64,000 nt of DNA from Streptomyces corynorhini (GCF_003346515.1 NZ_QQNA01000011.1:37543-101542), one strand, 5' to 3'. Positions 50,765 to 61,555 are shown, numbered from the stretch's first letter. The notes: generated by a model from the letters alone, not told the origin. A program made the numbers and translations.

Positions 50765-51913
50765 GTGGCAGCGGCACGGCAGGACGCGGTGGCACAGGCC
50801 CGCAGGATCGTCGTCAAGGTCGGCTCCTCCTCGCTCACCACCGCGTCCGGAGGACTCGACGCCGACCGGGTGGACGCCCTGGTCGACGTGCTCGCCTCCG
50901 TCCGGGGCCGGGCGCACGCGGCGGGCGGGGACGCGCGCGAGACCGTACTCGTCTCGTCCGGGGCCATCGCCGCCGGACTCGCCCCGCTGGGGCTGGAGCG
51001 CCGCCCCCGCGACCTGGCCCGCCAGCAGGCCGCGGCCAGCGTCGGGCAGGGGCTGCTGGTCGCCCGGTACACCGCCTCCTTCGCCCGGTACGGCGTACGC
51101 GTCGGACAGGTGCTCCTCACCACGGACGACACCAGCCGCCGGGCCTCCTACCGCAACGCCTACCGCACCCTCGACCAGCTCCTCGGCATGGGCGCCGTGC
51201 CGGTCGTCAACGAGAACGACACCGTCGCCACCGCCGAGATCCGCTTCGGCGACAACGACCGGCTGGCCGCGCTCGTCGCCCATCTGGTCCGCGCCGATCT
51301 CCTCGTGCTGCTCTCCGACGTCGACGGGCTCTACGACGGCGACCCCAGCCGCCCCGGCGCCTCCCGGATCGCCGAGGTGCGCGGCCCCGCCGACCTGGCG
51401 GGCGTCTCCATCGGCAGCGCGGGCAGGGCGGGCGTCGGCACCGGCGGCATGGTCACCAAGGTGGAGGCGGCCAGGATCGCCGCCGACGCGGGCATCCCGG
51501 TGGTGCTGACCTCCGCGATCCGGGCCGCCGACGCCCTCGCGGGCCGCGACACCGGTACGTACTTCCACCCCACGGGCCGCCGCTCGGCGGGCCGGCTGCT
51601 GTGGCTGGAGCACGCCTCGACACCGCTGGGCGCCCTCACCCTGGACGACGGCGCGGTACGGGCCGTGGTGGACCGGCGCACCTCACTGCTGCCGGCCGGG
51701 ATCGCCGCGGTCGAGGGCGAGTTCAGCGCGGGCGACCCGGTCGAGCTGCGGGATCCGGCGGGCCGTCCGGTGGCGCGCGGGCTGGTCAACTTCGACGCCA
51801 AGGAGATTCCCCAGCTGCTCGGCCGCTCGACCAGAGAGCTGGCCCGCGAACTCGGCCCCGCCTACGAGCGCGAGGTCGTACACAGGGACGATTTGGTCAT
51901 CCTGCATCCCTGA
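50765..51913 (+). CDS. proB: Glutamate 5-kinase
   Basis: First step of proline synthesis, phosphorylating glutamate. 382 residues from GTG 50765 (MAAARQDAVAQARRIVVKVGSSS). The amino-acid kinase domain shows KVGSSSLT, SSGAIAAGL and NENDTVATAEIRFGDND; a C-terminal PUA domain spans about 285-370. The frame is open to 50600 but the upstream part is arginine-rich and non-conserved. proA lies 0.8 kb downstream, separated by a small gene. Confidence 0.95.
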   Translation: MAAARQDAVAQARRIVVKVGSSSLTTASGGLDADRVDALVDVLASVRGRAHAAGGDARETVLVSSGAIAAGLAPLGLERRPRDLARQQAAASVGQGLLVARYTASFARYGVRVGQVLLTTDDTSRRASYRNAYRTLDQLLGMGAVPVVNENDTVATAEIRFGDNDRLAALVAHLVRADLLVLLSDVDGLYDGDPSRPGASRIAEVRGPADLAGVSIGSAGRAGVGTGGMVTKVEAARIAADAGIPVVLTSAIRAADALAGRDTGTYFHPTGRRSAGRLLWLEHASTPLGALTLDDGAVRAVVDRRTSLLPAGIAAVEGEFSAGDPVELRDPAGRPVARGLVNFDAKEIPQLLGRSTRELARELGPAYEREVVHRDDLVILHP

Positions 51914-52253
51914 CCGCCCCTGAAACGGCTGAAAGTCCGGTCTCCGGGCAGGCACCTTTACCAAAACGGCCCCACGTTCCGCCCGGGACTGGTCAACTTT
52001 GTCCCAGGGGTACGGCGGGGTACAGCACGACGACGCAAACAGGAGGCCGCTGGTGAGACGAGCGCGCCCGGGGGCGGTGCCCCGAGGGATTGGTGGCGGC
52101 GCCCAGGCCCGCCGGGCGACGGGCGAGAAACGAGCCCTGACCAGCGTCGAAGCGGGGGACGCCTTCGACGACACCGCCAGAGCCGCCGACACCGCCGACG
52201 GGCGGCCGGGGGAGGCGGCACCGACGACGGACGTGTCCGGGAAGGGGCGCCCG
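51914..52253. other. 340-nt gap between proB and the 113-residue protein gene
   Basis: Contains TTGTCC-16-TACAGC (51999-52026), a weak promoter candidate. The frame of the next gene is open back to 51999 but that stretch is arginine- and alanine-rich without conserved features. I see no other gene. Confidence 0.45.
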
Positions 52254-52595
52254 GTGTCGAAGCTGTGGCACATCACGCTCAGCGTCTCGGGCCAGGAAGC
52301 GCCGCTGACGGAGGTCAGACGCGGTCTCGAACAGCTCGCCCACGACCATCCCTTCCTGCTGACCAGCAGATACGCCAACGACCACGCGGAGATCCGCTAC
52401 TGGGAGGAGGCCCGGGACCTGCACGACGCCGCCGCGGTGGCCCTGCGGCTGTGGGGCGAGCACCGCTCCACCGCGAAACTGCCGCCGTGGGAGATCGTGG
52501 GCCTTGAGGTCATCGACCGGGAGACGTACCACCTGCGCATCGCGGAGGGGTACGGCCCGCCGCCCGCGGCGCCGGTCGGCGTCCATCCGTTCTGA
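52254..52595 (+). CDS. Small conserved cytoplasmic protein of unknown function
   Basis: 113 residues from GTG 52254 (MSKLWHITLSVSGQEAPLTE), with GGAAGGGG 6 nt upstream. It has no signal peptide or transmembrane helix. The sequence alternates strands and helices (HPFLLTSRYANDHAEIRYWEEA, WEIVGLEVIDRETYH) and looks like a compact alpha/beta fold. I do not recognise a function. Its place between proB and proA appears to be conserved in Streptomyces, from memory. Starting at 51999 would add 85 poorly conserved residues. Confidence 0.75.
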   Translation: MSKLWHITLSVSGQEAPLTEVRRGLEQLAHDHPFLLTSRYANDHAEIRYWEEARDLHDAAAVALRLWGEHRSTAKLPPWEIVGLEVIDRETYHLRIAEGYGPPPAAPVGVHPF

Positions 52596-52606
52596 CCGCT
52601 CCCCGA

Positions 52607-52650
52607 CCGAGGCCGGAGCGGTGACCCGCCGGGGCACCGCTCCGTCTCGG
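52607..52650 (+). terminator. Terminator before proA
   Basis: 9-bp stem (52615-52623 with 52635-52643) extended by 5 bp beyond a small internal loop. Confidence 0.6.
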
Positions 52651-52688
52651 AGTGCGGAATACGTGCCGAATGCCCGCAGGGCGCGCAT

Positions 52689-52694
52689 TACCCT
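52689..52694 (+). promoter_or_regulatory. Predicted -10 of a leaderless proA transcript
   Basis: TACCCT ends 7 nt before the proA ATG; no ribosome site and only a poor -35 region is visible. Confidence 0.45.
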
Positions 52695-52700
52695 GCGGAC

Positions 52701-53984
52701 ATGACCTCGCTCTCGCCGTACGACAACCTCACCCCGGTCGCCAGGGCCGCCTACCGGTCCCGCGCCGCGGCCGCCGATATCGCGCCGCTGCCGCGCGCGG
52801 CCAAGGACGACGCGCTGCTGGCGATCGCCGACGCGCTGGAGGTCCGTACCCACGAGATCGTCACGGCCAACGCCGAGGACGTCACCCGGGCCCGCGAGAC
52901 GGGCACGGCCGAGTCGGTCATCGACCGGCTGACGCTCACCCCGGAGCGGATCAGGGCCATGGCCGCCGACGTACGGGACGTGGCCGCGCTGCCCGACCCC
53001 GTCGGTGAGGTCGTCCGCGGTTCGACGCTGCCGAACGGCATCGATCTGCGCCAGGTACGGGTCCCGCTCGGCGTGGTCGGGATCATCTACGAGGCCCGTC
53101 CCAACGTCACCGTGGACGCCGCCGCCCTCTGCCTGAAGTCGGGCAACGCCGTGCTGCTGCGCGGCTCCTCGTCCGCCATCGCCTCCAACACCGCGCTCGT
53201 GCGGGTGGTGCGCGACGCGGTCGGCGGCGCGGGACTGCCCGCCGACGCCGTGCAGCTGGTGCCGGGCGAGGGCCGGGACGCCGTGCGGGAGCTGATGCGG
53301 GCGCGCGGGCTCGTCGACGTACTGATCCCGCGCGGCGGCGCCTCGCTGATCCGTACGGTCGTCGAGGGATCCACCGTTCCCGTCATCGAGACCGGCACCG
53401 GCAACTGCCATGTGTACGTGGACGCCGACACCGATCTCGACATGGCCGTCGACATCCTGATCAACTCCAAGGCCCAGCGGCCCAGCGTCTGCAACGCCGC
53501 CGAGACGCTCCTCGTCCACCAGGACAGCGCCGCCGCGTTCCTGCCGCGCGCGCTGGACGCCCTCGCGGAGGCCGGGGTGACGGTGCACGGCGACGAGCGG
53601 GTGCTCGCGTACGCGGCGGGCACGAAGGCGACGGTCGTGGCGGCGACCGAGGAGGACTGGGAGAACGAGTACCTCTCGTACGACATCGCCGCCGCGGTCG
53701 TCGACTCGCTGGACGCGGCCGTCGCGCACATCCGGCTCTGGTCGTCCGGCCACACCGAGGCGATCGTCACCACCTCGCAGGCCGCCGCCCGCAGATTCAC
53801 CCAGTTGGTCGATTCCACGACGGTCGCCGTCAACGCGTCCACCCGGTTCACCGACGGCGGCCAGTTCGGCTTCGGGGCCGAGATCGGGATCTCCACCCAG
53901 AAGCTGCACGCGCGGGGGCCGATGGGGCTGCCCGAGCTGACATCCACCAAGTACATCGTCACCGGGGACGGCCACATCCGGTGA
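52701..53984 (+). CDS. proA: Glutamate-5-semialdehyde dehydrogenase (gamma-glutamyl phosphate reductase)
   Basis: Second step of proline synthesis. 427 residues. The catalytic cysteine is C264 in [39 protein letters not shown] and [22 protein letters not shown] are family motifs. The ATG has a TACCCT box 7 nt before it and no ribosome site, suggesting a leaderless transcript separate from proB. Confidence 0.96.
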   Translation: MTSLSPYDNLTPVARAAYRSRAAAADIAPLPRAAKDDALLAIADALEVRTHEIVTANAEDVTRARETGTAESVIDRLTLTPERIRAMAADVRDVAALPDPVGEVVRGSTLPNGIDLRQVRVPLGVVGIIYEARPNVTVDAAALCLKSGNAVLLRGSSSAIASNTALVRVVRDAVGGAGLPADAVQLVPGEGRDAVRELMRARGLVDVLIPRGGASLIRTVVEGSTVPVIETGTGNCHVYVDADTDLDMAVDILINSKAQRPSVCNAAETLLVHQDSAAAFLPRALDALAEAGVTVHGDERVLAYAAGTKATVVAATEEDWENEYLSYDIAAAVVDSLDAAVAHIRLWSSGHTEAIVTTSQAAARRFTQLVDSTTVAVNASTRFTDGGQFGFGAEIGISTQKLHARGPMGLPELTSTKYIVTGDGHIR

Positions 53985-54095
53985 CGGGAGACACGGGTCC
54001 GGCGCGCGGCCTCCCCCGGCCGTCGCCCGGCCGGTGTGACGTACGCCAAGCCACGAGAGTTCCGACTCCGCCTGCCCAAAACGCCGTGCCAGGTC

Positions 54096-54101
54096 TACTC
54101 T
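54096..54101 (+). promoter_or_regulatory. Predicted -10 of a leaderless transcript (gene at 54108)
   Basis: TACTCT ends 7 nt before GTG 54108. The candidate -35 (TGCCCA, 54073-54078, 17-nt spacer) is weak. Confidence 0.4.
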
Positions 54102-54107
54102 GATGAT

Positions 54108-54707
54108 GTGCCGGACGACGTGGGGGGCAGGCCGTTTCCCGACGGCCGCGAGCCCGATGACGACCGCGGAGGCGCGGACAAGGACTTCGCCTCCGTGGTG
54201 TTCGACGAGGAATTCGTCAGATCCGCCACCATCCACGAACCCTCCGCCGTCGAGCGGCTGCTCGCCGCGGCCCAGGCGCGCGCCGAGGCCGAGGCCGCCC
54301 GCGCGCGATCGGGCGGCGGCCCCCACGACGACGACCAGTACGACGATCAGTACGAGCTGTACGGCAGGGACGGCGCGTACGGCCCGGAGTACGGCTACGG
54401 GAGCGGCTACGACCCCGCCGCGGACCCCGACGGGGCCGCCGGCCCCTACGGGCGCCACGGCGGCACCCTGCGGCCCTACCGGGGCACCGCCCGCTGGCAC
54501 CGCCCGGTCGCCTGGCTGCTCGCCCTGGTGATGGGCGTCGGCATGGTCGCGCTGGCCTTCACCGCCGTCTACCGGGGCGGCGCGGCAGGCCGCGACGACC
54601 AGGTGCCCCAGCCTGCCACCACCGGGATCGACAAGCCGGGCGGGGTCACCCCGTCCGTCGAGGCGCCCCGCTCGGCGCCGGCGTCGGCCGTGCCCCACAC
54701 CCCGTAG
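54108..54707 (+). CDS. Membrane protein with SVVFDExF motif (first of pair)
   Basis: 199 residues from GTG 54108. An acidic start leads to DFASVVFDEEFVRSATIHEPSAVERL (about 25-50), then a D/Y/G-rich low-complexity region (about 70-120), one transmembrane helix (about 131-151) and a short proline-rich outside tail. The SVVFDExF segment recurs in the next gene. Function unknown. Related pairs occur next to proA in Streptomyces, from memory. The start is supported by a -10 box exactly 7 nt upstream. Confidence 0.75.
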   Translation: MPDDVGGRPFPDGREPDDDRGGADKDFASVVFDEEFVRSATIHEPSAVERLLAAAQARAEAEAARARSGGGPHDDDQYDDQYELYGRDGAYGPEYGYGSGYDPAADPDGAAGPYGRHGGTLRPYRGTARWHRPVAWLLALVMGVGMVALAFTAVYRGGAAGRDDQVPQPATTGIDKPGGVTPSVEAPRSAPASAVPHTP

Positions 54708-54794
54708 CGGCATGCCGCGCACCCGTGCGCCGGACACCCGTACGACCTGAACGGGTGAGTGTGGGCCCATCGGAAGTCGCCGACTTCTCCGGCG

Positions 54795-54822
54795 TTTACG
54801 TTCGACCCCTTCGACCTACCCT
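54795..54822 (+). promoter_or_regulatory. Predicted promoter of a leaderless transcript (gene at 54829)
   Basis: TTTACG (54795-54800), 16-nt spacer, TACCCT (54817-54822), ending 7 nt before ATG 54829. Confidence 0.5.
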
Positions 54823-54828
54823 CAAGGT

Positions 54829-55995
54829 ATGGCAGGGCACGGAGACCCACCCGAAGGGGAACCCGACGGGCCCCCTGGTGCCGAAGACGACGAGTACCGG
54901 TCCGTCGTCTTCGACGAGTCGTTCATTCGCGCTGCCCGCCTCCAGGAGTTCTCCGCCCGCGAGCGGATGAGCGACCACTCCCACGCCGTGCGCAAACTCC
55001 CGCCGCACCTGCCGACCGTGTCGCCGGGCAAGCGGTCGCGCGGCGGCGGCGGAAGGCGCTTCGGGAACGGCCCGCGACAGCTCCTGCTCCTCCTGCTGGT
55101 GCTGGTCCTCTCCTTCGGCACGGCCGTCTATCTGGGCCTGCGCAACCCCTACCGGCCGCCGCCGGTCCGCGCCGCGGAGAAGGCGCGCATCTCGGTGATC
55201 CCGCTGGCCCCCGAGGGCCGGGTGCCCGGCGGCGCCCCCGCCGAACTCCTCGCGCACAGCCCCGCCGCGCGGTTCCGGATCGGGGCCGAAGGGATCACCG
55301 TGCCCGGCGCCCGTCCCACCGGGGACTTCGCGGAGGGGCAGGTGGTGGCCGCGCTGGCCGTCGTCAAGGACTACCTGGTGGCCTCGTCGCTCGACCCGGA
55401 CGTGCTGATGGGCCGGACCGTACGGCCCGTGCGCGTGCTGCTCGACCCCGAGCAGCAGGGGCAGTTCGACCGCAGCTTCACCGATCCGGCCGACGACGGA
55501 CGCCACGATCCGATCGGCTGGCTCGTGCGCTTCGACCCGGGGAAGGTGGCGCTCGCCGACAGCCAGGTGCGGGTGCGCGGCTCGATGCGGTACGAGGAGA
55601 CCGCGCCCGGGACGCTGGAGGTCACCTCCGACCACGTCTTCGTCTACGCGCTGCGGCCGGCCGGCACCACCGGCCCCACCGCGCGGGACGCGCCGCCCGC
55701 CGAGGACGCCTCGCTGTTCACCGTACGGCGCGAGCTGCGCTTCCGGTTCAGCGTGGACGACCTGCCCAGGCACCAGGTGGCGCTGCTGAACAGCGCCGCC
55801 CAGGCGGGCCCCCAGTCCTGCGCCGCCGACGTGCCGAGGTCGCTGCGCCCGCTGCTGGCGGGCGAACGGGCGAAGCCGCACAGCCCGGCCGCGACCGACC
55901 CGTACACGACGGGACCGGCGACGCCCGCCCTGTGCGGCACGCTGTCCCCGCTGGCCGAGCCGAGCGGGGTGGGCAGCGGGGGTCCGGCCGGCTGA
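54829..55995 (+). CDS. Membrane protein with SVVFDExF motif (second of pair)
   Basis: 388 residues. The acidic N-terminus contains EYRSVVFDESFIRAARLQEFSARERM (about 23-48), matching the first gene of the pair. A basic segment precedes one transmembrane helix (about 85-105: LLLLLLVLVLSFGTAVYLG). Residues 110-365 form an extracytoplasmic domain with two late cysteines (QSCAAD, PALCGT) that could pair. No enzyme motif seen. The ATG is preceded by a promoter 7 nt away and no strong ribosome site. Confidence 0.75.
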   Translation: MAGHGDPPEGEPDGPPGAEDDEYRSVVFDESFIRAARLQEFSARERMSDHSHAVRKLPPHLPTVSPGKRSRGGGGRRFGNGPRQLLLLLLVLVLSFGTAVYLGLRNPYRPPPVRAAEKARISVIPLAPEGRVPGGAPAELLAHSPAARFRIGAEGITVPGARPTGDFAEGQVVAALAVVKDYLVASSLDPDVLMGRTVRPVRVLLDPEQQGQFDRSFTDPADDGRHDPIGWLVRFDPGKVALADSQVRVRGSMRYEETAPGTLEVTSDHVFVYALRPAGTTGPTARDAPPAEDASLFTVRRELRFRFSVDDLPRHQVALLNSAAQAGPQSCAADVPRSLRPLLAGERAKPHSPAATDPYTTGPATPALCGTLSPLAEPSGVGSGGPAG

Positions 55996-56009
55996 CGACC
56001 GGCCGGACC
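55981..56009. terminator. Bidirectional terminator
   Basis: Perfect 11-bp stem (55981-55991 with 55999-56009) and a 7-nt loop that contains the stop codon of the + strand gene; faces the convergent M48 peptidase gene. Confidence 0.65.
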
Positions 56010-56032
56010 ACTCGGGGGCGGGGGCACCGGGG

Positions 56033-57220
56033 TCAGGACGTGCGCGGGCCCTCGTCCGGGCCGGGACCGCCGCTGCCGTTCTCGGTGCCGGAGCCGCTGC
56101 CGTTGCCGTTGCCGGAGTCGTTACCGGAGCTGTTGCCGGAGCCGGAGCCGGAGCCGCTGCCTGAGCCGCCGCCTCCCGTGAACCTGTCGCGCAGCTTGCC
56201 GCCCAGATCGCCCGCACCGCCCGCGATGTCGCCGACCAGTTTCATCAGCGGGTCCTTGCTGCCGCGCACCGTGTCCGCGTAGTGCGAGGCGGAGTCCCGG
56301 AAGGAGTCCGTGACCGAGGTGTCCTTGTCCTCCGAGCGGCGCGGGTAGTGGCCGTCCATGATCCGCTGGAAGTCGCGGCTCTCGGCCCACTTCTTCAGCT
56401 CGGCGGCCCGCACGGTGGTGAACGGGTGCGTACGCGGCAGCACATTGAGGATCTTGAGGACCGAGTCGCGCAGATCGCCGCCCGCCTCGTACTCCTCGGC
56501 CTGCGCCAGGAACGCGTCCACGTTCATCTCGTGCAGATGGTTGCCACCGGCGATCTTCATCAGGCCGCGCATCGACGCCTGTATGTCCTGCCCGACCAGC
56601 AGCCCGGCCCGGTCCGCCGACAGCTCCGACTTGCGGAACCACTCGCGCAGCGCCGTCACGATCGCCATGATCGCGACATTGCCCAGCGGGATCCAGGCGA
56701 CCTTCACCGCGAGACCGGTGAGGAAGAGCAGGATCGTCCGGTAGACGGAGTGACCCGACAGCGCGTGGCCCACCTCGTGGCCCACGACGGCCCGCATCTC
56801 CTCGTCGTCGAGCAGCTCCACCAGCCCCGTGGTGAGCACGATGATCGGCTCGTCCAGACCGATGCACATCGCGTTGGGCTTCGGGTCCTGCGCCACGTAC
56901 ATGGCGGGGACCTTCTCCAGGTCCAGGATGTAGCAGGCGTCCAGCAGCATCGCGTGCAGATGCGTGAACTGCGCGTCGCTCACCCGTACCGAGTCGGAGA
57001 GGAAGAGCAGGCGCAGGCTGCGTTCCGGCAGCAGCCCGCTGAGCGCCTTGAAGACGGTGTCGAACCCGCTGAGCTTGCGCAGGGCGACCAGCGCCGAGCG
57101 GTCGGCGGGGTGTTCGTACGCCCGGGAGGAAATACCGGGGAAGCGCTTGCGCTGCCTGCTCGGCACGTTCTCGTGGCCGGCCGCCTCGCCGCCGGCCGCT
57201 TCGCGACTGTCATCTGTCAT
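56033..57220 (-). CDS. M48 family metallopeptidase, membrane-associated
   Basis: 395 residues from ATG 57220, with AGGGGA 6 nt upstream. The zinc site is H148-EVG-H152 with a third ligand E199 (KSELSADRAG), and hydrophobic segments follow (about 162-192). Residues 325-395 are a low-complexity tail of alternating glycine, serine and asparagine. The family includes HtpX-like quality-control proteases; the substrate is unknown. The longer open frame to 57526 is not part of the family. Convergent with the gene at 54829. Confidence 0.9.
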   Translation of the reverse strand: MTDDSREAAGGEAAGHENVPSRQRKRFPGISSRAYEHPADRSALVALRKLSGFDTVFKALSGLLPERSLRLLFLSDSVRVSDAQFTHLHAMLLDACYILDLEKVPAMYVAQDPKPNAMCIGLDEPIIVLTTGLVELLDDEEMRAVVGHEVGHALSGHSVYRTILLFLTGLAVKVAWIPLGNVAIMAIVTALREWFRKSELSADRAGLLVGQDIQASMRGLMKIAGGNHLHEMNVDAFLAQAEEYEAGGDLRDSVLKILNVLPRTHPFTTVRAAELKKWAESRDFQRIMDGHYPRRSEDKDTSVTDSFRDSASHYADTVRGSKDPLMKLVGDIAGGAGDLGGKLRDRFTGGGGSGSGSGSGSGNSSGNDSGNGNGSGSGTENGSGGPGPDEGPRTS

Positions 57221-57382
57221 GGAAATCCCCTGTTCGTACGAGTCGAAGCTCGTCCCCCTGACGGCTTCCACCCTAGGTGCTGGCGCTACGGTGTGGCGGG
57301 GGCCCGTGGCCGAGCCCCGGGGAACGACCCCCGGGCCTCGAAGACAGGCTCCAGCCGGAACAGACCGAGGAGCACAGCCGAC

Positions 57383-57535
57383 ATGCCGGAAATCGTCACC
57401 CTGCTCGCCGCCGCCTCCGATCAACAGGGACCGGGCCGTACGGTGCCGATCGTGCTGGTCGTCTGCCTGGTCGGAGCAGCCTTTCTCGCCTGGTTCCTGC
57501 TGCGCGGATACCGCGACAACGATCACAACGACTGA
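57383..57535 (+). CDS. Small single-pass membrane protein (50 residues)
   Basis: MPEIVTLLAAASDQQGPGRT leads into one transmembrane helix (about 21-41: VPIVLVVCLVGAAFLAWFLL), ending RGYRDNDHND. GAGGAG lies 10 nt before the ATG. Transcribed divergently from the peptidase gene. Function unknown. Very short, but the start, ribosome site and helix are all well formed. Confidence 0.65.
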   Translation: MPEIVTLLAAASDQQGPGRTVPIVLVVCLVGAAFLAWFLLRGYRDNDHND

Positions 57536-57565
57536 GTCGGCGTGAGCGTGCCCGCTGCCCCCGCA

Positions 57566-57571
57566 TACGAT
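57566..57571 (+). promoter_or_regulatory. Possible -10 for the 52-residue membrane protein gene
   Basis: TACGAT, 5 of 6 to TATAAT allowing for the variable middle positions, 59 nt before the ATG at 57631. No good -35 is visible. Confidence 0.35.
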
Positions 57572-57630
57572 GTGCCCGAAGTCTCCGCTCCGACTTCCCC
57601 ACGATCCCCGAGGAAAAGGGCCCGCAGAAG

Positions 57631-57789
57631 ATGAGCCTCACCGGCACCGCCGCCAACCTGGTCATGCTCGCCGAGGGCGGCGAGGGCGGCAATCACGAAA
57701 GCCTCAACCCTGCCCTGGTCGGTGGCGGCGCCCTGTTCGCGCTGCTCCTGCTGCTGTGGATCACCACGCGCTTCAACCGCGACCGCTGA
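57631..57789 (+). CDS. Small single-pass membrane protein (52 residues)
   Basis: [20 protein letters not shown], then a hydrophobic helix (about 28-46: [19 protein letters not shown]) and RFNRDR. AGGAAAAGGG precedes the ATG. It lies just before nadD and resembles small proteins seen there in other Streptomyces. Function unknown. Confidence 0.7.
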   Translation: MSLTGTAANLVMLAEGGEGGNHESLNPALVGGGALFALLLLLWITTRFNRDR

Positions 57790-57827
57790 CGCGGCGTCGC
57801 GATCCGGTGCCAGTAGGCTGTGGCCGC

Positions 57828-58475
57828 ATGGGAGAGCAGCAGGCGTCCAGCGGCCCCGTCCCCGTTCCCGACACCGGATCCGGCCGCGGTAAGCGCCGAC
57901 TCGGCGTGATGGGCGGGACTTTCGACCCGATCCACCACGGGCACCTCGTGGCGGCCAACGAAGTAGCGTCCCTGTTCCACCTCGACGAGGTGGTGTTCGT
58001 ACCGACCGGGCAGCCGTGGCAGAAGAGTCAGCGGGCGGTCTCCCCGCCCGAGGACCGTTATCTGATGACGGTCATCGCCACGGTGGCGAACCCGCAGTTC
58101 TCGGTGAGCCGTATCGACATCGACCGGGGCGGTGCCACGTACACGATCGACACGCTGCGGGATCTGCGGAACCTCAACAACGACGCGGACCTCTTCTTCA
58201 TCACCGGCGCCGACGCGCTCTCCCAGATCCTGAGCTGGCGCGATCACGAGGAGCTGTTCTCGCTCGCCCACTTCATCGGAGTCACCAGGCCCGGCCACGA
58301 TCTGACGGACGACGGGCTGCCCAAGGGCGGCGTCTCCCTGGTGGAGGTCCCCGCGCTGGCGATCTCGTCGACCGACTGCCGGGAGAGGGTCGCCCAGGGC
58401 GAGCCGGTCTGGTATCTGGTGCCGGACGGTGTCGTGCGCTATATCGACAAGCGGCAGTTGTACCGCGGCGAATGA
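57828..58475 (+). CDS. nadD: Nicotinate-nucleotide adenylyltransferase
   Basis: Adenylates nicotinate mononucleotide in NAD synthesis. 215 residues. The nucleotidyltransferase signature [12 protein letters not shown] is at 29-40 and ISSTDCR is the second phosphate-binding motif. The first 22 residues are a low-complexity extension. A TAGGCT box at 57814-57819 lies 9 nt before the ATG, and no ribosome site is seen, so this may also be near-leaderless. The LCP gene follows by 19 nt. Confidence 0.95.
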   Translation: MGEQQASSGPVPVPDTGSGRGKRRLGVMGGTFDPIHHGHLVAANEVASLFHLDEVVFVPTGQPWQKSQRAVSPPEDRYLMTVIATVANPQFSVSRIDIDRGGATYTIDTLRDLRNLNNDADLFFITGADALSQILSWRDHEELFSLAHFIGVTRPGHDLTDDGLPKGGVSLVEVPALAISSTDCRERVAQGEPVWYLVPDGVVRYIDKRQLYRGE

Positions 58476-58494
58476 GCCACGGAGAGGGGCACCG

Positions 58495-60324
<1,830 letters not shown>

Positions 60325-60333
60325 TGCGGCGGG

Positions 60334-60377
60334 GGGTGTGCCGGGCGGGGGGCCTGCCCCCCCCGCCCGGCACACCC
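60334..60377 (+). terminator. Terminator after the LCP gene
   Basis: Perfect 19-bp GC-rich stem (60334-60352 with 60359-60377), 6-nt loop, 10 nt after the stop. Confidence 0.85.
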
Positions 60378-60452
60378 GTCGGCGGGCAGCGCGGGCTGTC
60401 GGTGGTCCGTGAGATCCTGGACGTCTCCACAACCGTCTACGAAAGCCTGCAA

Positions 60453-60905
60453 GTGACCGCTACTGATCGTTCCCTTCAGCTCGTCAACGCCGCGGCCCAG
60501 GCCGCGGCGGACCGGCTCGCCCACGACATCATCGCGTACGACGTCAGCGATGTGCTCTCCATCACGGACGCCTTCCTGCTCGCCTCCGCGCCCAACGACC
60601 GTCAGGTCAAGTCGATCGTCGACGAGATCGAGGAGCGGCTCCAGAAGGAGCTGGGCGCCAAGCCGGTGCGCCGCGAGGGCGACCGCGACGCGCGCTGGAT
60701 CCTCCTGGACTACGTGGACATCGTCATCCACGTCCAGCACAGCGAGGAGCGCGTCTTCTACGCCCTGGAGCGGCTCTGGAAGGACTGCCCCGAGCTGCCG
60801 CTGCCCGAGGACGCCGTCAAGACCCGTGGCAAGGCCCAGGAGCACGCCGTGGCCACCGGCGACCACACCGGGATCGCCGGTGACCCGGAAGGTGAGCTGA
60901 GCTGA
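60453..60905 (+). CDS. rsfS: Ribosomal silencing factor RsfS
   Basis: Binds ribosomal protein L14 and blocks subunit joining under starvation. 150 residues from GTG 60453 (MTATDRSLQLVNAAAQAAAD). Family motifs are VSDVLSITDAFLLASAPNDRQV, EGDRDARWILLDYVDIVIHV and ERVFYALERLW. The frame is open to 60324 across the LCP terminator, which is not credible coding. Its TGA overlaps the CTG start of the next gene. Confidence 0.93.
   Translation: MTATDRSLQLVNAAAQAAADRLAHDIIAYDVSDVLSITDAFLLASAPNDRQVKSIVDEIEERLQKELGAKPVRREGDRDARWILLDYVDIVIHVQHSEERVFYALERLWKDCPELPLPEDAVKTRGKAQEHAVATGDHTGIAGDPEGELS
60887..60904 (+). promoter_or_regulatory. Ribosome site and CTG start of the phosphatase gene
   Basis: GGAAGG (60887-60892) lies 9 nt before CTG (60902-60904), which overlaps the rsfS TGA as CTGA. 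An in-frame TGA at 60893-60895 rules out any earlier start, and no in-frame ATG, GTG or TTG occurs until 61262, beyond the catalytic histidine. Confidence 0.8.
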
Positions 60906-61555
60906 ACGGCGCGCGGGGCGGCAGGGACCGCCGTATCGTCCTGTGGCGCCACGGCCAGACGGCGTGGAACCTGGAGCGCCGCTTCCAGGGCTCCACGGAC
61001 ATCGAGCTGACCGCCGAGGGCGTCGCCCAGGCCCAGCGTTCTGCGCGGCTGCTGGCCTCCCTGAAGCCGGTCGCGATCGTCGCGTCCGACCTCCGGCGGG
61101 CCGCGGCCACCGCCGGTGAGCTGGCCGCCGTCACCGGGCTCGGCGTCGCGTACGACGCCGGGCTCCGCGAGACCTTCGCGGGGGACTGGCAGGGGCTGAC
61201 CCACGAGGAGATCATCGGGCGCTACGGCGATCAGTACGCGGCGTGGAAGCGCGGTGAGTCCGTGCGGCGCGGCGGTGGCGAGCTGGAGACCGAGGTCGCG
61301 GACCGCGCGGCGCCCGTGGTGCTCGGCCACGCCGACGCGCTGCCCGACGGCGGCACCCTCGTCGTGGTGAGCCACGGCGGCACGATCCGCACCACCATCG
61401 GCCGGCTGCTGGGGCTTGAGTCGTACCACTGGGAAGGGCTCGGCGGGCTCTCCAACTGCTGCTGGTCGGTCCTGGGCGAGGGCGCGCGCGGCTGGCGGCT
61501 GCTGGAACACAACGCCGGTACCCTCCCGGAGCCGGTCCTCGGCGACGACGACTGA
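60902..61555 (+). CDS. Histidine phosphatase (phosphoglycerate mutase-like) family protein
   Basis: 217 residues starting MNGARGGRDRRIVLWRHGQT when initiated at CTG 60902. The phosphohistidine motif is RHGQT (16-20), and VVVSHGGTIRTT supplies the second histidine. The intervening EGVAQAQRSARLLASLKPVAIVASDLRRA is typical of the family. Starting at the first standard codon (GTG 61262) would delete the catalytic histidine and half the fold. Overlap with rsfS indicates coupling. The substrate is unknown; small-molecule phosphatase activity is more likely than glycolytic mutase activity. Confidence 0.88.
   Translation: MNGARGGRDRRIVLWRHGQTAWNLERRFQGSTDIELTAEGVAQAQRSARLLASLKPVAIVASDLRRAAATAGELAAVTGLGVAYDAGLRETFAGDWQGLTHEEIIGRYGDQYAAWKRGESVRRGGGELETEVADRAAPVVLGHADALPDGGTLVVVSHGGTIRTTIGRLLGLESYHWEGLGGLSNCCWSVLGEGARGWRLLEHNAGTLPEPVLGDDD

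Noticed and set aside
51999..52253. 85-codon N-terminal extension of the small protein between proB and proA
   Set aside because: Arginine/alanine-rich without features; GTG 52254 has a good ribosome site and begins the structured part.
61262..61555. 97-residue protein starting at GTG 61262
   Set aside because: It is the truncated second half of a histidine phosphatase; the catalytic RHG motif and half the fold lie upstream in the same frame.
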